Below, piece after piece: positions 9,118 through 16,748 of a stretch of 64,000 nucleotides of DNA. The DNA comes from Rariglobus hedericola (GTDB taxonomy: Bacteria; Verrucomicrobiota; Verrucomicrobiia; Opitutales; Opitutaceae). Below the pieces are notes generated by a model that saw only the letters and a program-made list of their open reading frames with translations, ran no database searches and had not been told where the DNA came from. Positions within the stretch are counted from its first letter, which is position 1. Every line of letters starts with the position of its first letter. The position numbers were made by a program, and so were the translations under genes. Location of the stretch: positions 434,001 through 498,000 of the forward strand of contig NZ_VMBG01000002.1 in the NCBI RefSeq assembly GCF_007559335.1, given 5' to 3'.

Positions 9118-9147
9118 GGCATCGACGCCGTGCCGGCCCGCGTCCCC

Positions 9148-9669
9148 ATGTGTGCTACCGCTTCGAGATCCGCAAGCGGTTCGCATGGGTTCACGCTGCT
9201 GGAGGTCTTGATCACGATCGCCCTCATCGCGCTGCTCACCAGTGTGCTGGTGGTCGGCACGAACCGTCTGTTGCGCTCGCGTCCGCTAAGTGCGGATGAA
9301 TTGTTTTGGGCGGCCGCGGCCGCGACGCGCAAGGACGCGTTGCTCAACAATCGCGACGTGCGTTTGACGCTTGATGCGAAGTCCAACTCCTTCGTCGCCT
9401 TGTCGGCGGATGGATTGGAAACGCGGTATCCGTTTGTCGTCAAAGAAACGGCGGAGCTGGATTTTCTCGCACCGAAAGCGCTTGGCCTGTCCTCGTCGGT
9501 TTTGCTTGGCGGGCAACTGGTGGAGACCGCCACGATTCCCTTTGTGATGTTTTATGGTGATGGCACGTGCTCACCGTTTCGCGTGCAGTTGAAAACCCGA
9601 CTTGGCGCGCGTGTGCTGGAAATCGATCCGTGGACATGTGCTCCGATACTGGCCGCCCAAGCTCTGTGA
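9148..9669 (+). CDS. gspH: T2SS minor pseudopilin, GspH-like
   Basis: About 173 residues from the ATG at 9148 (a GTG at 9130 is the alternative). The prepilin signature is SGSHG|FTLLEVLITIALIALL with Gly at -1 and Glu at +5. The rest is poorly conserved, as usual for GspH, with a beta-rich C-terminal domain (VRLTLDAKSNSFVALS, IPFVMFYGDGTCSPFRVQL). It should sit near the tip of the pseudopilus. Assigned to GspH by its place directly after gspG and by size; sequence alone would only say type II pseudopilin. Its TGA overlaps the next gene's ATG. Confidence 0.78.
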   Translation: MCATASRSASGSHGFTLLEVLITIALIALLTSVLVVGTNRLLRSRPLSADELFWAAAAATRKDALLNNRDVRLTLDAKSNSFVALSADGLETRYPFVVKETAELDFLAPKALGLSSSVLLGGQLVETATIPFVMFYGDGTCSPFRVQLKTRLGARVLEIDPWTCAPILAAQAL

Positions 9670-10130
9670 TGAAACGCGCGCGCACATCGGGATTCACCAT
9701 TCTGGAGGTCTTGATCGCCATCGCGATTCTGGCGACGGCGGCCATCGCGATCGGGGTCGGCTATGTGAACGTGCTCAATGGCTATGAAGTCGCGCGTCGG
9801 TCCACGGTGAGCGATCCGGAGATGCAGTTTGCGCGTATGCAGCTTCTCTCGCAGCCCGATGTGGAGCTGGCCCGTCAAGGCGGTGAATTCGATGCGACGG
9901 ACGGCCGGCATGTGCGTTGGTCGGCGGTGATCGAGCCGACCGAAACGGCGGATCTTTTTACGGTTACGTTTGAGGGTGAGATTGCCGGCACGCTGCTGCT
10001 CAAGGAGCAAAAAACGCAGCAAGTGTTTCGTGTGCTGCGGCCGACGTGGTCGATCGCGACCGAGCGTGCGACACTGCGGGCGGCATCGAAGGATCGCATA
10101 CTTAAAATCCTGGAGGGCGTGAACAAATGA
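9669..10130 (+). CDS. gspI: T2SS minor pseudopilin, GspI-like
   Basis: 153 residues. The start is the ATG at 9669, overlapping the stop of gspH by one base; an upstream in-frame start inside gspH is unlikely. Leader MKRARTSG is followed by FTILEVLIAIAILATAAIAI, with Gly -1 and Glu +5. GspI normally forms the tip complex with GspJ and GspK, and gspJ and gspK homologues follow at once, which supports the name. The C-terminal part (TVTFEGEIAGTLLLKEQKTQ) is beta-rich and not diagnostic. Confidence 0.78.
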   Translation: MKRARTSGFTILEVLIAIAILATAAIAIGVGYVNVLNGYEVARRSTVSDPEMQFARMQLLSQPDVELARQGGEFDATDGRHVRWSAVIEPTETADLFTVTFEGEIAGTLLLKEQKTQQVFRVLRPTWSIATERATLRAASKDRILKILEGVNK

Positions 10131-10768
10131 AGCGCCGTGGCTTTACGCTGCTGGAGACCTTGGTGGCGCTTGCGCTCACCGGGTTGCTGATGGTCGCGCT
10201 CAACACATTTGTGTTTTCGATGGGCGAGTTGTGGGGACGCAACACCGACTTGCGCCTGTTCGATCAACACGTGCGCGCGGTTACCCGTTTCCTTGAACGC
10301 GAGCTGCACGCCGCTGCGTTGCCGCCGGCGGGCGTCGCGGAGCAGGCGCCCATCGCGGTGCAGGAAATTCGCACGCAGGGCGGCATGACGGAGACGTTGC
10401 TCACGTTTGAGTTGTTCGAGGGCAGCCGGATTTTCAGCTGGCCCGGACAGACGCTGCCCGAGGTGGTCTGCTCGCTGTCGGTGCGTGAAGGCACCGGACT
10501 GTTGTTTTTGTGGCACTCGCGACTGGAGAAGGATTTCGCCGATCAACCGCCTCGCGAGACGCTGGTGTCACCGTTGGTCTCGGCGTTGAGCTACGACTAT
10601 TATGATGCGAGTTTCAAAAACTGGAAAAACGAACCCGCGCCGCGCCGTAACGCCAAAGGTGAATACGAGGCGCCGCAACGCCTGCGCTTGAAGTTCACCT
10701 ATCGCTCACGCTCGCAAGAAGTGTTTCTGGTGTTGCCCACGGTCACTCAAGGTCTGCCGGTTTTCTAA
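10127..10768 (+). CDS. gspJ: T2SS minor pseudopilin, GspJ-like
   Basis: 213 residues, overlapping gspI by four bases (ATGA). Leader MKRRG, then FTLLETLVALALTGLLMVAL, with Gly -1 and Glu +5. The body shows the GspJ-like pattern of an early helix rich in Arg/Glu (TRFLERELHAA), a long beta region, and VSALSYDYYDASFKNW near 150, which resembles the GspJ strand preceding a C-terminal arginine-rich end. Predicted partner of GspI and GspK at the pseudopilus tip. Confidence 0.8.
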   Translation: MKRRGFTLLETLVALALTGLLMVALNTFVFSMGELWGRNTDLRLFDQHVRAVTRFLERELHAAALPPAGVAEQAPIAVQEIRTQGGMTETLLTFELFEGSRIFSWPGQTLPEVVCSLSVREGTGLLFLWHSRLEKDFADQPPRETLVSPLVSALSYDYYDASFKNWKNEPAPRRNAKGEYEAPQRLRLKFTYRSRSQEVFLVLPTVTQGLPVF

Positions 10769-10769
10769 A

Positions 10770-11960
10770 ATGAACCACATGCCTTCATCCTTTCGTAGTC
10801 GCGGTTCGGTTCTGCTCATCGTGCTGGTCACGCTGGTGTTCGCGACTTCGGCGCTGCTGCTCTTCATCGAGAAAGCCACGACGGATCTGCTCGTGCCCAT
10901 CCGCGAGGCCGACGCGAGCCGGTTGCGGCTGGAAGCTTACTCGGCCCTCGAAACCACGCTGGCGGTGTTGGAGGATTTCCGTGAAGCGGGGGATGGACTG
11001 CACAGTCCGGCGGAAGGTTGGGGCGATCCGCTCGGGTTTGCCGGATATGAGCCTACGGAAGGCCGCACGGTCGAGGTGACGATGGAGGACGAGAGTGCGA
11101 AACTGCCTCTGCCATCGGTGAAGGCCGAGGTGCTCGTCGCTCTGCTCAAATACTGGCAAGTGCCGCAGACGGATGCGGAGCGCATCGCGGATTCATTACT
11201 CGGTTGGATCAAAAAAGATTACACGCCGACGGCGATCGGCGCTCCCACCACGCAAGATTACGAAGCAACCGCGCTGCCCTTCGCGCCGCCGGGACGCTCG
11301 CTGCGTTCGTGGGCTGAGCTCTCGGCAATCGAGGGAGTGAGGCAGGCGCTTTTTGACGAGACTACGGGCCTGCCCAATGCGCTTTATCAGCGGCTCACCG
11401 AGACGTTTTCACTCTATCGCTATAATTCCCCCAACATTAACGGCAACCGGCTGGAGCCTCTGCTCGCGCAGGAAATAATCGTCGATCACCAGCAGCAACG
11501 CGTGGCCGAGTATCTGGCGGGAACGGGTAATTATCTGTCGATGGGGCCGGGGTTCTTCAAAAACACGCGCAGCATCGGGGCGGTGGCGGGCGTGCAGGCG
11601 GCGCGGCTCGGTTACGGGGTAACCGTGCAAGCGTTGCGAATCACGGTAACGGTGAGGCAGGGACTCTCGTCATTCCGGTTGTCCGTCGTGGTGGCGCCCG
11701 CCCAAGGTGCGAAAGTCGTGCCCGCCAGTAACACCGCCACCAACGATACCGAGGCTGCCGCCGGCTCTGAAACGTCGTCCGGCGCCGTAGCGACCCGCCA
11801 GGCTTCCACCACTGCCACGACCAACACCACTTCCTCATCCACCCCTACGACGGCCGTTCCCGAGGTCGTTGATCTTAAATACCCGTTTACGTTTCTCGAA
11901 ATCCGTGAAAACGATAAGAGGGTCCCGCCGCCCGCCCCGTCCGACGAACCGACCGCATGA
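10770..11960 (+). CDS. gspK: T2SS minor pseudopilin, GspK-like
   Basis: 396 residues, the large capping pseudopilin. The N-terminus (RSRGSVLLIVLVTLVFATSA) has the hydrophobic helix but, as in GspK proteins, lacks the +5 Glu. The helix-rich middle contains the GspK-like run VLVALLKYWQVP...ADSLLGWIKKDYTP and ALPFAPPGRSLRSWAELSAI, matching the part that inserts in the pilin fold. The tail (about 325-365) is Thr/Ser/Ala-rich and low in complexity. Its stop overlaps the next start by four bases. A start at the second ATG (10779) is possible. Confidence 0.82.
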   Translation: MNHMPSSFRSRGSVLLIVLVTLVFATSALLLFIEKATTDLLVPIREADASRLRLEAYSALETTLAVLEDFREAGDGLHSPAEGWGDPLGFAGYEPTEGRTVEVTMEDESAKLPLPSVKAEVLVALLKYWQVPQTDAERIADSLLGWIKKDYTPTAIGAPTTQDYEATALPFAPPGRSLRSWAELSAIEGVRQALFDETTGLPNALYQRLTETFSLYRYNSPNINGNRLEPLLAQEIIVDHQQQRVAEYLAGTGNYLSMGPGFFKNTRSIGAVAGVQAARLGYGVTVQALRITVTVRQGLSSFRLSVVVAPAQGAKVVPASNTATNDTEAAAGSETSSGAVATRQASTTATTNTTSSSTPTTAVPEVVDLKYPFTFLEIRENDKRVPPPAPSDEPTA

Positions 11961-13216
11961 GTCTCTCTTCGCTTAAACGCTTTCTCCCCGCTCCGCCTCC
12001 CCGCCAGGTTATTTTGGTGTCGGACACGCTCTTCTTTATGCGTTCCGTGCCCGTGACTGAAGGCGCGACTGCGGCCGAAGTGACGGCGCAGGCCGAACTC
12101 GCGATCGAGGCGCTCGCGCCTTTCCCGCTGGCGAATCTTTATTACGGCCACCACTGGCTGGCGGGCGCGACGCATGCCCTCGTGTATGCGGCCTACCGGA
12201 AGCGATTCACGTCGGACGAGCTCGATTTGTGGCACGACGCCGAGGCGGTCCTGCCCTCGTTTGTCACGGTGCTCGACAAGGACAAGGCTCCGAAACCGGC
12301 CACCGCCGTGATCGTGCCCTGTGTGGGCGGACTCACCGGACTTTATTTTTCCGACGCGAGCGGAGTGCCCAGCCAGGTGAGGGTGGAGTCGCTGTCCGCC
12401 GATGCGACCGATATCGAGCGCGCCGCCGTGCGCGAGGGATTGCTCGGTTCGTTTCCTGAAAAAATGCACGTGATCGACGCGGGTGCGGACGCGCAGTTCG
12501 ATCCGGCTTCTCCGCAGGGAGAGTTCATTTTTCGCGCGGGCACGATTGAGACGCATTTCGAGCCGGCGGATATCGCCGCGCTGGATGTGCGCGACAAAGG
12601 TGATCTGGCAGCGCGTCGCCGGGCGCATGCGCGGGATGTTATTTTGTGGCGCACTTTTTTGGGCTGCGCGGCGGCGATCGCGCTCTGCGTCTTGCTGGAG
12701 CTGGCGCTGGTCGGCTCATCGATCTGGCAAAAACAACGGCTCGCACTCGAGGCGCTGCAGAAACCGGTGGTCGAGGGTATCATCACTTCGGATACGCTCG
12801 CGAATCGCATCGAGGAGCTTTCGACGAAGCGCCTGTTACCCTTCGAAATGCTGGCGGTGGTCAACACGGTGCGTCCGCCGGCGATTCAGTTCATGCGCAC
12901 GGTGACCAGTGGACTTTACACGCTGGAGGTCGAGGCGCAGACCAGTTCCTCGGGTGATATCGATGTGTTTCGCTCCGCGCTCAACAAGCTTCCCGGCTGT
13001 GAAAAGGCCGAGGTGCAGGACCCGCGCAGTCGCGATGGTGTTTCGACTTTCCGTCTCGTGGTCACATTTAAGGCCGACGCGTTCAAGAGCGGCATTGAAA
13101 ACCCCGCGGACGTTCCCGCGTTGGAAGCGTCGAAACCAGCGATACCCGCTGCAGCACCCGCAGTCGTGCCGGTCGAAGTGAAAACCCCAGCAGTGCCGGA
13201 GACATCCCAACCATGA
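11957..13216 (+). CDS. gspL: T2SS inner-membrane platform protein, GspL-like
   Basis: 419 residues: a cytoplasmic N-terminal part (about 1-225, actin-like in the GspL/PilM family), one membrane segment (around LGCAAAIALCVLLELALVG, about 233-255), and a periplasmic ferredoxin-like region ending in a Pro/Ala/Val-rich tail. This order matches GspL, which links the GspE ATPase to the pseudopilus. Sequence similarity to classical GspL is weak, so the name rests mainly on topology and on its place between gspK and gspM-like genes with four-base overlaps on both sides. Confidence 0.65.
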   Translation: MSLSSLKRFLPAPPPRQVILVSDTLFFMRSVPVTEGATAAEVTAQAELAIEALAPFPLANLYYGHHWLAGATHALVYAAYRKRFTSDELDLWHDAEAVLPSFVTVLDKDKAPKPATAVIVPCVGGLTGLYFSDASGVPSQVRVESLSADATDIERAAVREGLLGSFPEKMHVIDAGADAQFDPASPQGEFIFRAGTIETHFEPADIAALDVRDKGDLAARRRAHARDVILWRTFLGCAAAIALCVLLELALVGSSIWQKQRLALEALQKPVVEGIITSDTLANRIEELSTKRLLPFEMLAVVNTVRPPAIQFMRTVTSGLYTLEVEAQTSSSGDIDVFRSALNKLPGCEKAEVQDPRSRDGVSTFRLVVTFKADAFKSGIENPADVPALEASKPAIPAAAPAVVPVEVKTPAVPETSQP

Positions 13217-13737
13217 AAGCTTTCTTCCTCAGCCGCCTCCTTCGCGAAAAAATCCTGATGCTGGCCTTCGTGCTGATCGGCGCGCTCATCTGGCTGTCGG
13301 GGGTGAGTGATCGTGTGGGCGCGCAATGGCGTGCGATCAAGGTCACCTCGACGGATCTCGATGTGCAGCAGCGCTGGCTCTTGCAACGTGCGCGTATTGA
13401 AAAAGAGGCGACGGTCGCGATCGAGCATCTCGATCCGTCGCGCACGTTCGACAACGTGCGCCTTCAGAGTGAGCTCAACTCGCTGGCGCGTTCGGCGGGG
13501 CTGTCCAACTACGATGTTTCCGACAGCCGCACGACCCGCACGAGCCAGTTCGCTGTGCACTCGGTGCAGTTCTCCGCGCGCAATGCGGACATCAGTGCGC
13601 TCATCGCATTTTATCAATCGTTGGGCCAGCGGGCCCCGTATCTAGGACTGGAGCAGTTTGCGCTGGCGAGCAACCGGGCGAACCCTTCGCAGCTCACGGC
13701 TTCCTGGCGGGTGACCTCGATCGAGATCGCCCGTTGA
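13213..13737 (+). CDS. gspM: T2SS platform protein, GspM-like
   Basis: 174 residues with a short basic N-terminus (SRLLREK), one membrane segment (ILMLAFVLIGALIWLSGV), a helical linker and a C-terminal ferredoxin-like domain; this is the GspM/PilO layout. Its start overlaps the stop of the gspL-like gene. The stop codon TGA (13735-13737) lies back to back with the reverse-strand stop of gspF (TCA, 13738-13740), so the two operons meet with no gap. No gspC or prepilin peptidase gene follows. Confidence 0.65.
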   Translation: MKAFFLSRLLREKILMLAFVLIGALIWLSGVSDRVGAQWRAIKVTSTDLDVQQRWLLQRARIEKEATVAIEHLDPSRTFDNVRLQSELNSLARSAGLSNYDVSDSRTTRTSQFAVHSVQFSARNADISALIAFYQSLGQRAPYLGLEQFALASNRANPSQLTASWRVTSIEIAR

Positions 13738-15009
13738 TCACATCTTAAAGCTGGAGCTGAGCTGGAAGACGGCGCTGACGATCGCGAAAGCGATGAAGCC
13801 CACGAAGCTGAACACGCCCAACAGCACCACAGTCGCGATGATCTTGGTGAAGGCGTTGAGCTGATTCGAAATCGCCTTCTGATAAGTGGTGGCGATTTTT
13901 TTGAGGCTGGGCACGAGGTTGCCCGTGTTCTCGCCCACGCTCAACTGGTCGAGCACCAGGTCGGGAAAACATTCGGTGCGGGCGAGAGATGCAGAGAGGG
14001 CTTCACCTTCGAGAACGCGATCGGTGGCGGCGTCGAAGGCGGCGCGGTGCACGCGGTTGCCGATCTGGCGCTCGGTCATGCGCAACGCTTCCGATGTGGT
14101 GATGCCGTTTTCGAGGAGCACGGAGAGCGTCTGGCTGAACGACAGGACGGTTTGTGAAACCGAGAACGGGCCGATGAGCGGGAGCTTGAGCGTCCAGGCG
14201 TCGGTTTGCAGGCGGCCGGCTTCGGTGTGGCGCCAGCGCCAGAAAGCGACGGCGGCGAAGGCGAGACCGGCGATGACGAAGATGCCGTATTTGAGACCGA
14301 AGTCGGAGAAACCAAGCAGCAGGCGCGTGGACGTGGGCAGCTCGCCGCCGAGGGATTTGAGGAGCGTCTGCAGGCGGGGTAGCAGGAACACCATGAAGAA
14401 AATGATCACGCCGCCGGCCATCACCATCATGAAGGCGGGATAGGCGAGGGCGTTGAGGATCTGACGACGCAGTTCCTTTTGCTCCTGCAGATGCGTGATC
14501 AGGCGGATGAGCACGTCGTTGAGATTGCCGGTGGCCTCGCCCGATTGGATGAGGTTGATCGTCGAGCTGTCGAAGACGGCGGGGAGCGTGCCCATGGCGC
14601 GCGAGAGCTGCGCGCCTTCACTCAACTGCTCCCAAAGCAGGCCGCAGAGCACGCGCAGGCGCGGCTCTTTAATGCGCACGCTGAGCATGCGCACGGATTC
14701 GCCCGCGGAGAGTCCGCTGGTGGTAAGATCGACCAGCGATTCGAGAAACGGCAGGCGTTCGCGACGCGTCAGCGAGGATGCGGCGGGTGTTTTTGAGGCG
14801 AGGACCGAAGTTGGGGAGTTGAGGGAGCCGGAAGAGGATTTACCTTTGCGTTTTCCGGGCGCGGGGCGGGCGGAAGCCTCGCTGACTTGAACCGGGGTGA
14901 GCCCGCGCGCGGCGAGGAGGCGCACGGCGTCCTTGCGGGTGGGCGCATCGAGCACGTCGTTGACGGTCTGGCCGGAGCGGTTGCGGGCGGTGTAGGTGAA
15001 GGAGGGCAC
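13738..15009 (-). CDS. gspF: T2SS inner-membrane protein GspF
   Basis: 423 residues. Begins with the GspF/PilC N-terminal motif (FTYTARNRSGQTVNDVLDAP), then a variable Ser/Pro-rich linker (about 45-75), and two homologous T2SSF domains: LPFLESLVDLTTSGLSAGES...FDSSTINLIQSGEATGNL, and FSQTLSVLLENGITTSEALR...VLDQLSVGENTGNLVPSL. Three membrane segments are present (about 185-205, 235-255 and the C-terminus). It forms the platform that couples ATP hydrolysis by GspE to pseudopilus growth. Last gene of the gspD-E-F operon, 20 bases after gspE. Confidence 0.93.
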   Translation of the reverse strand: MPSFTYTARNRSGQTVNDVLDAPTRKDAVRLLAARGLTPVQVSEASARPAPGKRKGKSSSGSLNSPTSVLASKTPAASSLTRRERLPFLESLVDLTTSGLSAGESVRMLSVRIKEPRLRVLCGLLWEQLSEGAQLSRAMGTLPAVFDSSTINLIQSGEATGNLNDVLIRLITHLQEQKELRRQILNALAYPAFMMVMAGGVIIFFMVFLLPRLQTLLKSLGGELPTSTRLLLGFSDFGLKYGIFVIAGLAFAAVAFWRWRHTEAGRLQTDAWTLKLPLIGPFSVSQTVLSFSQTLSVLLENGITTSEALRMTERQIGNRVHRAAFDAATDRVLEGEALSASLARTECFPDLVLDQLSVGENTGNLVPSLKKIATTYQKAISNQLNAFTKIIATVVLLGVFSFVGFIAFAIVSAVFQLSSSFKM

Positions 15010-15029
15010 GGAAACGGATCAGTCGCGGA

Positions 15030-16748
15030 TCACTTTTCGGCGACGGTGATGACGCGGAGAACTTCGTCGAGCGTGGTGTTGCCGGCTTTGACTTTCTCCC
15101 AGCCAGACTGGCCGAGCGTGCGCATGCCGTTGGCACGGGCACATTCGGCGAGGGTGCGCGTGCTTTCGCGTTTGAGCACCAAGTCGTGGAGTTCGTCGCT
15201 GGGCTTGAGAATTTCGAAGAGGCCGATGCGACCGCGATAACCGGTGCCGCGGCAGCGGTCACACCCGACCGGGCTGTGGAGATGGGTGACGCCGGCGGCT
15301 TCGGATTCGGCCAGGCCAAGGATGGCCATGGTGTCCTTGAGCTTCGAGGCGGCAACGGGCTCGGCGCGTGAGCAGTCGTGGCAGAGACGACGGACGAGGC
15401 GTTGAGCGATGACGAGCTCGATGGCCGAGGCGACGAGGAAGGGCTCGATGCCCATGTCGATGAGACGGGTGATGGCGCCGGGCGCGTCGTTGGTGTGGAG
15501 CGTGGAGAACACCAAGTGACCGGTGAGCGAGGCGCGGATGGCGATATCGGCCGTGTCGCGGTCGCGGATTTCACCGACCATGATGACGTCGGGGTCCTGA
15601 CGGAGAATGGAGCGAAGGGCGTTCGCGAATGTGAGACCGATCTCGGAGCGGATCTGAATCTGGTTAACACCCGGCACTTCGTATTCGATCGGGTCTTCGA
15701 CGGTGATGATGCGCAGATCGGTCGAGTTGATCTTGCGAAGAAAGGCGTTGAGGGAGGTCGATTTTCCGGAGCCGGTGGGGCCGGTGACGAGGATGATGCC
15801 GTGCGGGTATTCGAGGACGTGGTTGATCTGCGCCTGTTCGTCGGGGCTCATGCCGAGGCGGTCCATCGTGTAGGCTTCCTTCTTCTGATTGAGAAGACGG
15901 AGCGAGACGGATTCCGCGTAGATGGTGGGCGCGGTGGCGACGCGGATATCGAGGACGTTGGCACCGGCGCGGAAGTTGATGCGGCCGTCCTGCGGGAGGC
16001 GTTTTTCCGAGATGTTGAGCTTCGCCATGATCTTCAGGCGCGAGATGATCGCATCCTGGAAGCGGCGGAGATTTTCGGGGACGGGAACTTGCACCAGCAG
16101 GCCGTCAACGCGGTAACGGATGGTGAGCTGATATTCCTGCGGCTCGAAATGAATGTCGGTCGCCTCGTCGGCGACGGCCTGGGAAATCACATCGGTGACG
16201 AAGCGGACCACGGCGGCCTCCTCATCGACCTCGGCGTCGGCCTGCTGAATGGTTTCGGGGGCGACGTAGTCCTCATCGCCGCCTTCGAGGCTGCCGGAGC
16301 CGACGCCGAAGTGCTGGAGGATGAGGTGGTGGATTTTTTCGGGGACGCCGAGATGCCAGACGAGCGGACGCGCGGTGAACGTGCGTATCCAGTCAGACAT
16401 TACAGGCTCCGGCGGCCAGGCGGTGGCGAGATGCAGCGGGACGGAGGACGGAGGACGGAGGACGGACGGATCGGAATCTGTGACCTTGGGACCGAACGCG
16501 ATGGGAACGAGTTGGTAATCGTGGACGAGGCGTGCGGGAAGGAGGCCGAGGGCGTCGTTGTCGGCTTCAAGGTTGCTGGCGACGTCCAGTCCGGCGGCGG
16601 TGGCGAGGGCGGCTAGGGTCTGGGGTTCGTCGAGCGTGAGGGCGGAGGCGAGCAGCTTCAGCCGCTGTCCGCGCGGAGTCTCGGCGATCGTCTGTCGGTG
16701 AGCGTCGGAGATGCGCTCCGCGAGCGAGGCGGGGAGGTCGGCCATCAT
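15030..16748 (-). CDS. gspE: T2SS ATPase GspE
   Basis: 572-residue cytoplasmic secretion ATPase. Walker A is GPTGSGKST (about 323-331), the Asp box and Walker B region reads DPDVIMVGEIRDRDTA, the His box is GHLVFSTLHTNDA, and a zinc tetracysteine motif (CHDC...CDRC) lies at about 455-490. The N-terminal domain is variable. At about residues 93-103 the reading frame passes through a GGACGGA tandem repeat (16440-16470) that encodes a proline/serine linker (DPSVLRPPSS). The start overlaps the end of gspD. A PilB-type ATPase is the alternative, but the neighbouring gspG-M genes favour T2SS. Confidence 0.93.
   Translation of the reverse strand: MMADLPASLAERISDAHRQTIAETPRGQRLKLLASALTLDEPQTLAALATAAGLDVASNLEADNDALGLLPARLVHDYQLVPIAFGPKVTDSDPSVLRPPSSVPLHLATAWPPEPVMSDWIRTFTARPLVWHLGVPEKIHHLILQHFGVGSGSLEGGDEDYVAPETIQQADAEVDEEAAVVRFVTDVISQAVADEATDIHFEPQEYQLTIRYRVDGLLVQVPVPENLRRFQDAIISRLKIMAKLNISEKRLPQDGRINFRAGANVLDIRVATAPTIYAESVSLRLLNQKKEAYTMDRLGMSPDEQAQINHVLEYPHGIILVTGPTGSGKSTSLNAFLRKINSTDLRIITVEDPIEYEVPGVNQIQIRSEIGLTFANALRSILRQDPDVIMVGEIRDRDTADIAIRASLTGHLVFSTLHTNDAPGAITRLIDMGIEPFLVASAIELVIAQRLVRRLCHDCSRAEPVAASKLKDTMAILGLAESEAAGVTHLHSPVGCDRCRGTGYRGRIGLFEILKPSDELHDLVLKRESTRTLAECARANGMRTLGQSGWEKVKAGNTTLDEVLRVITVAEK
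16440..16470. repeat. GGACGGA heptamer tandem repeat inside gspE
   Basis: Plus strand reads GGACGGA four times in a row (16440-16467), followed by CGG. A 7-base unit is out of phase with codons, yet the frame stays open. The same motif, degenerate, fills 61264-61385. Confidence 0.8.
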
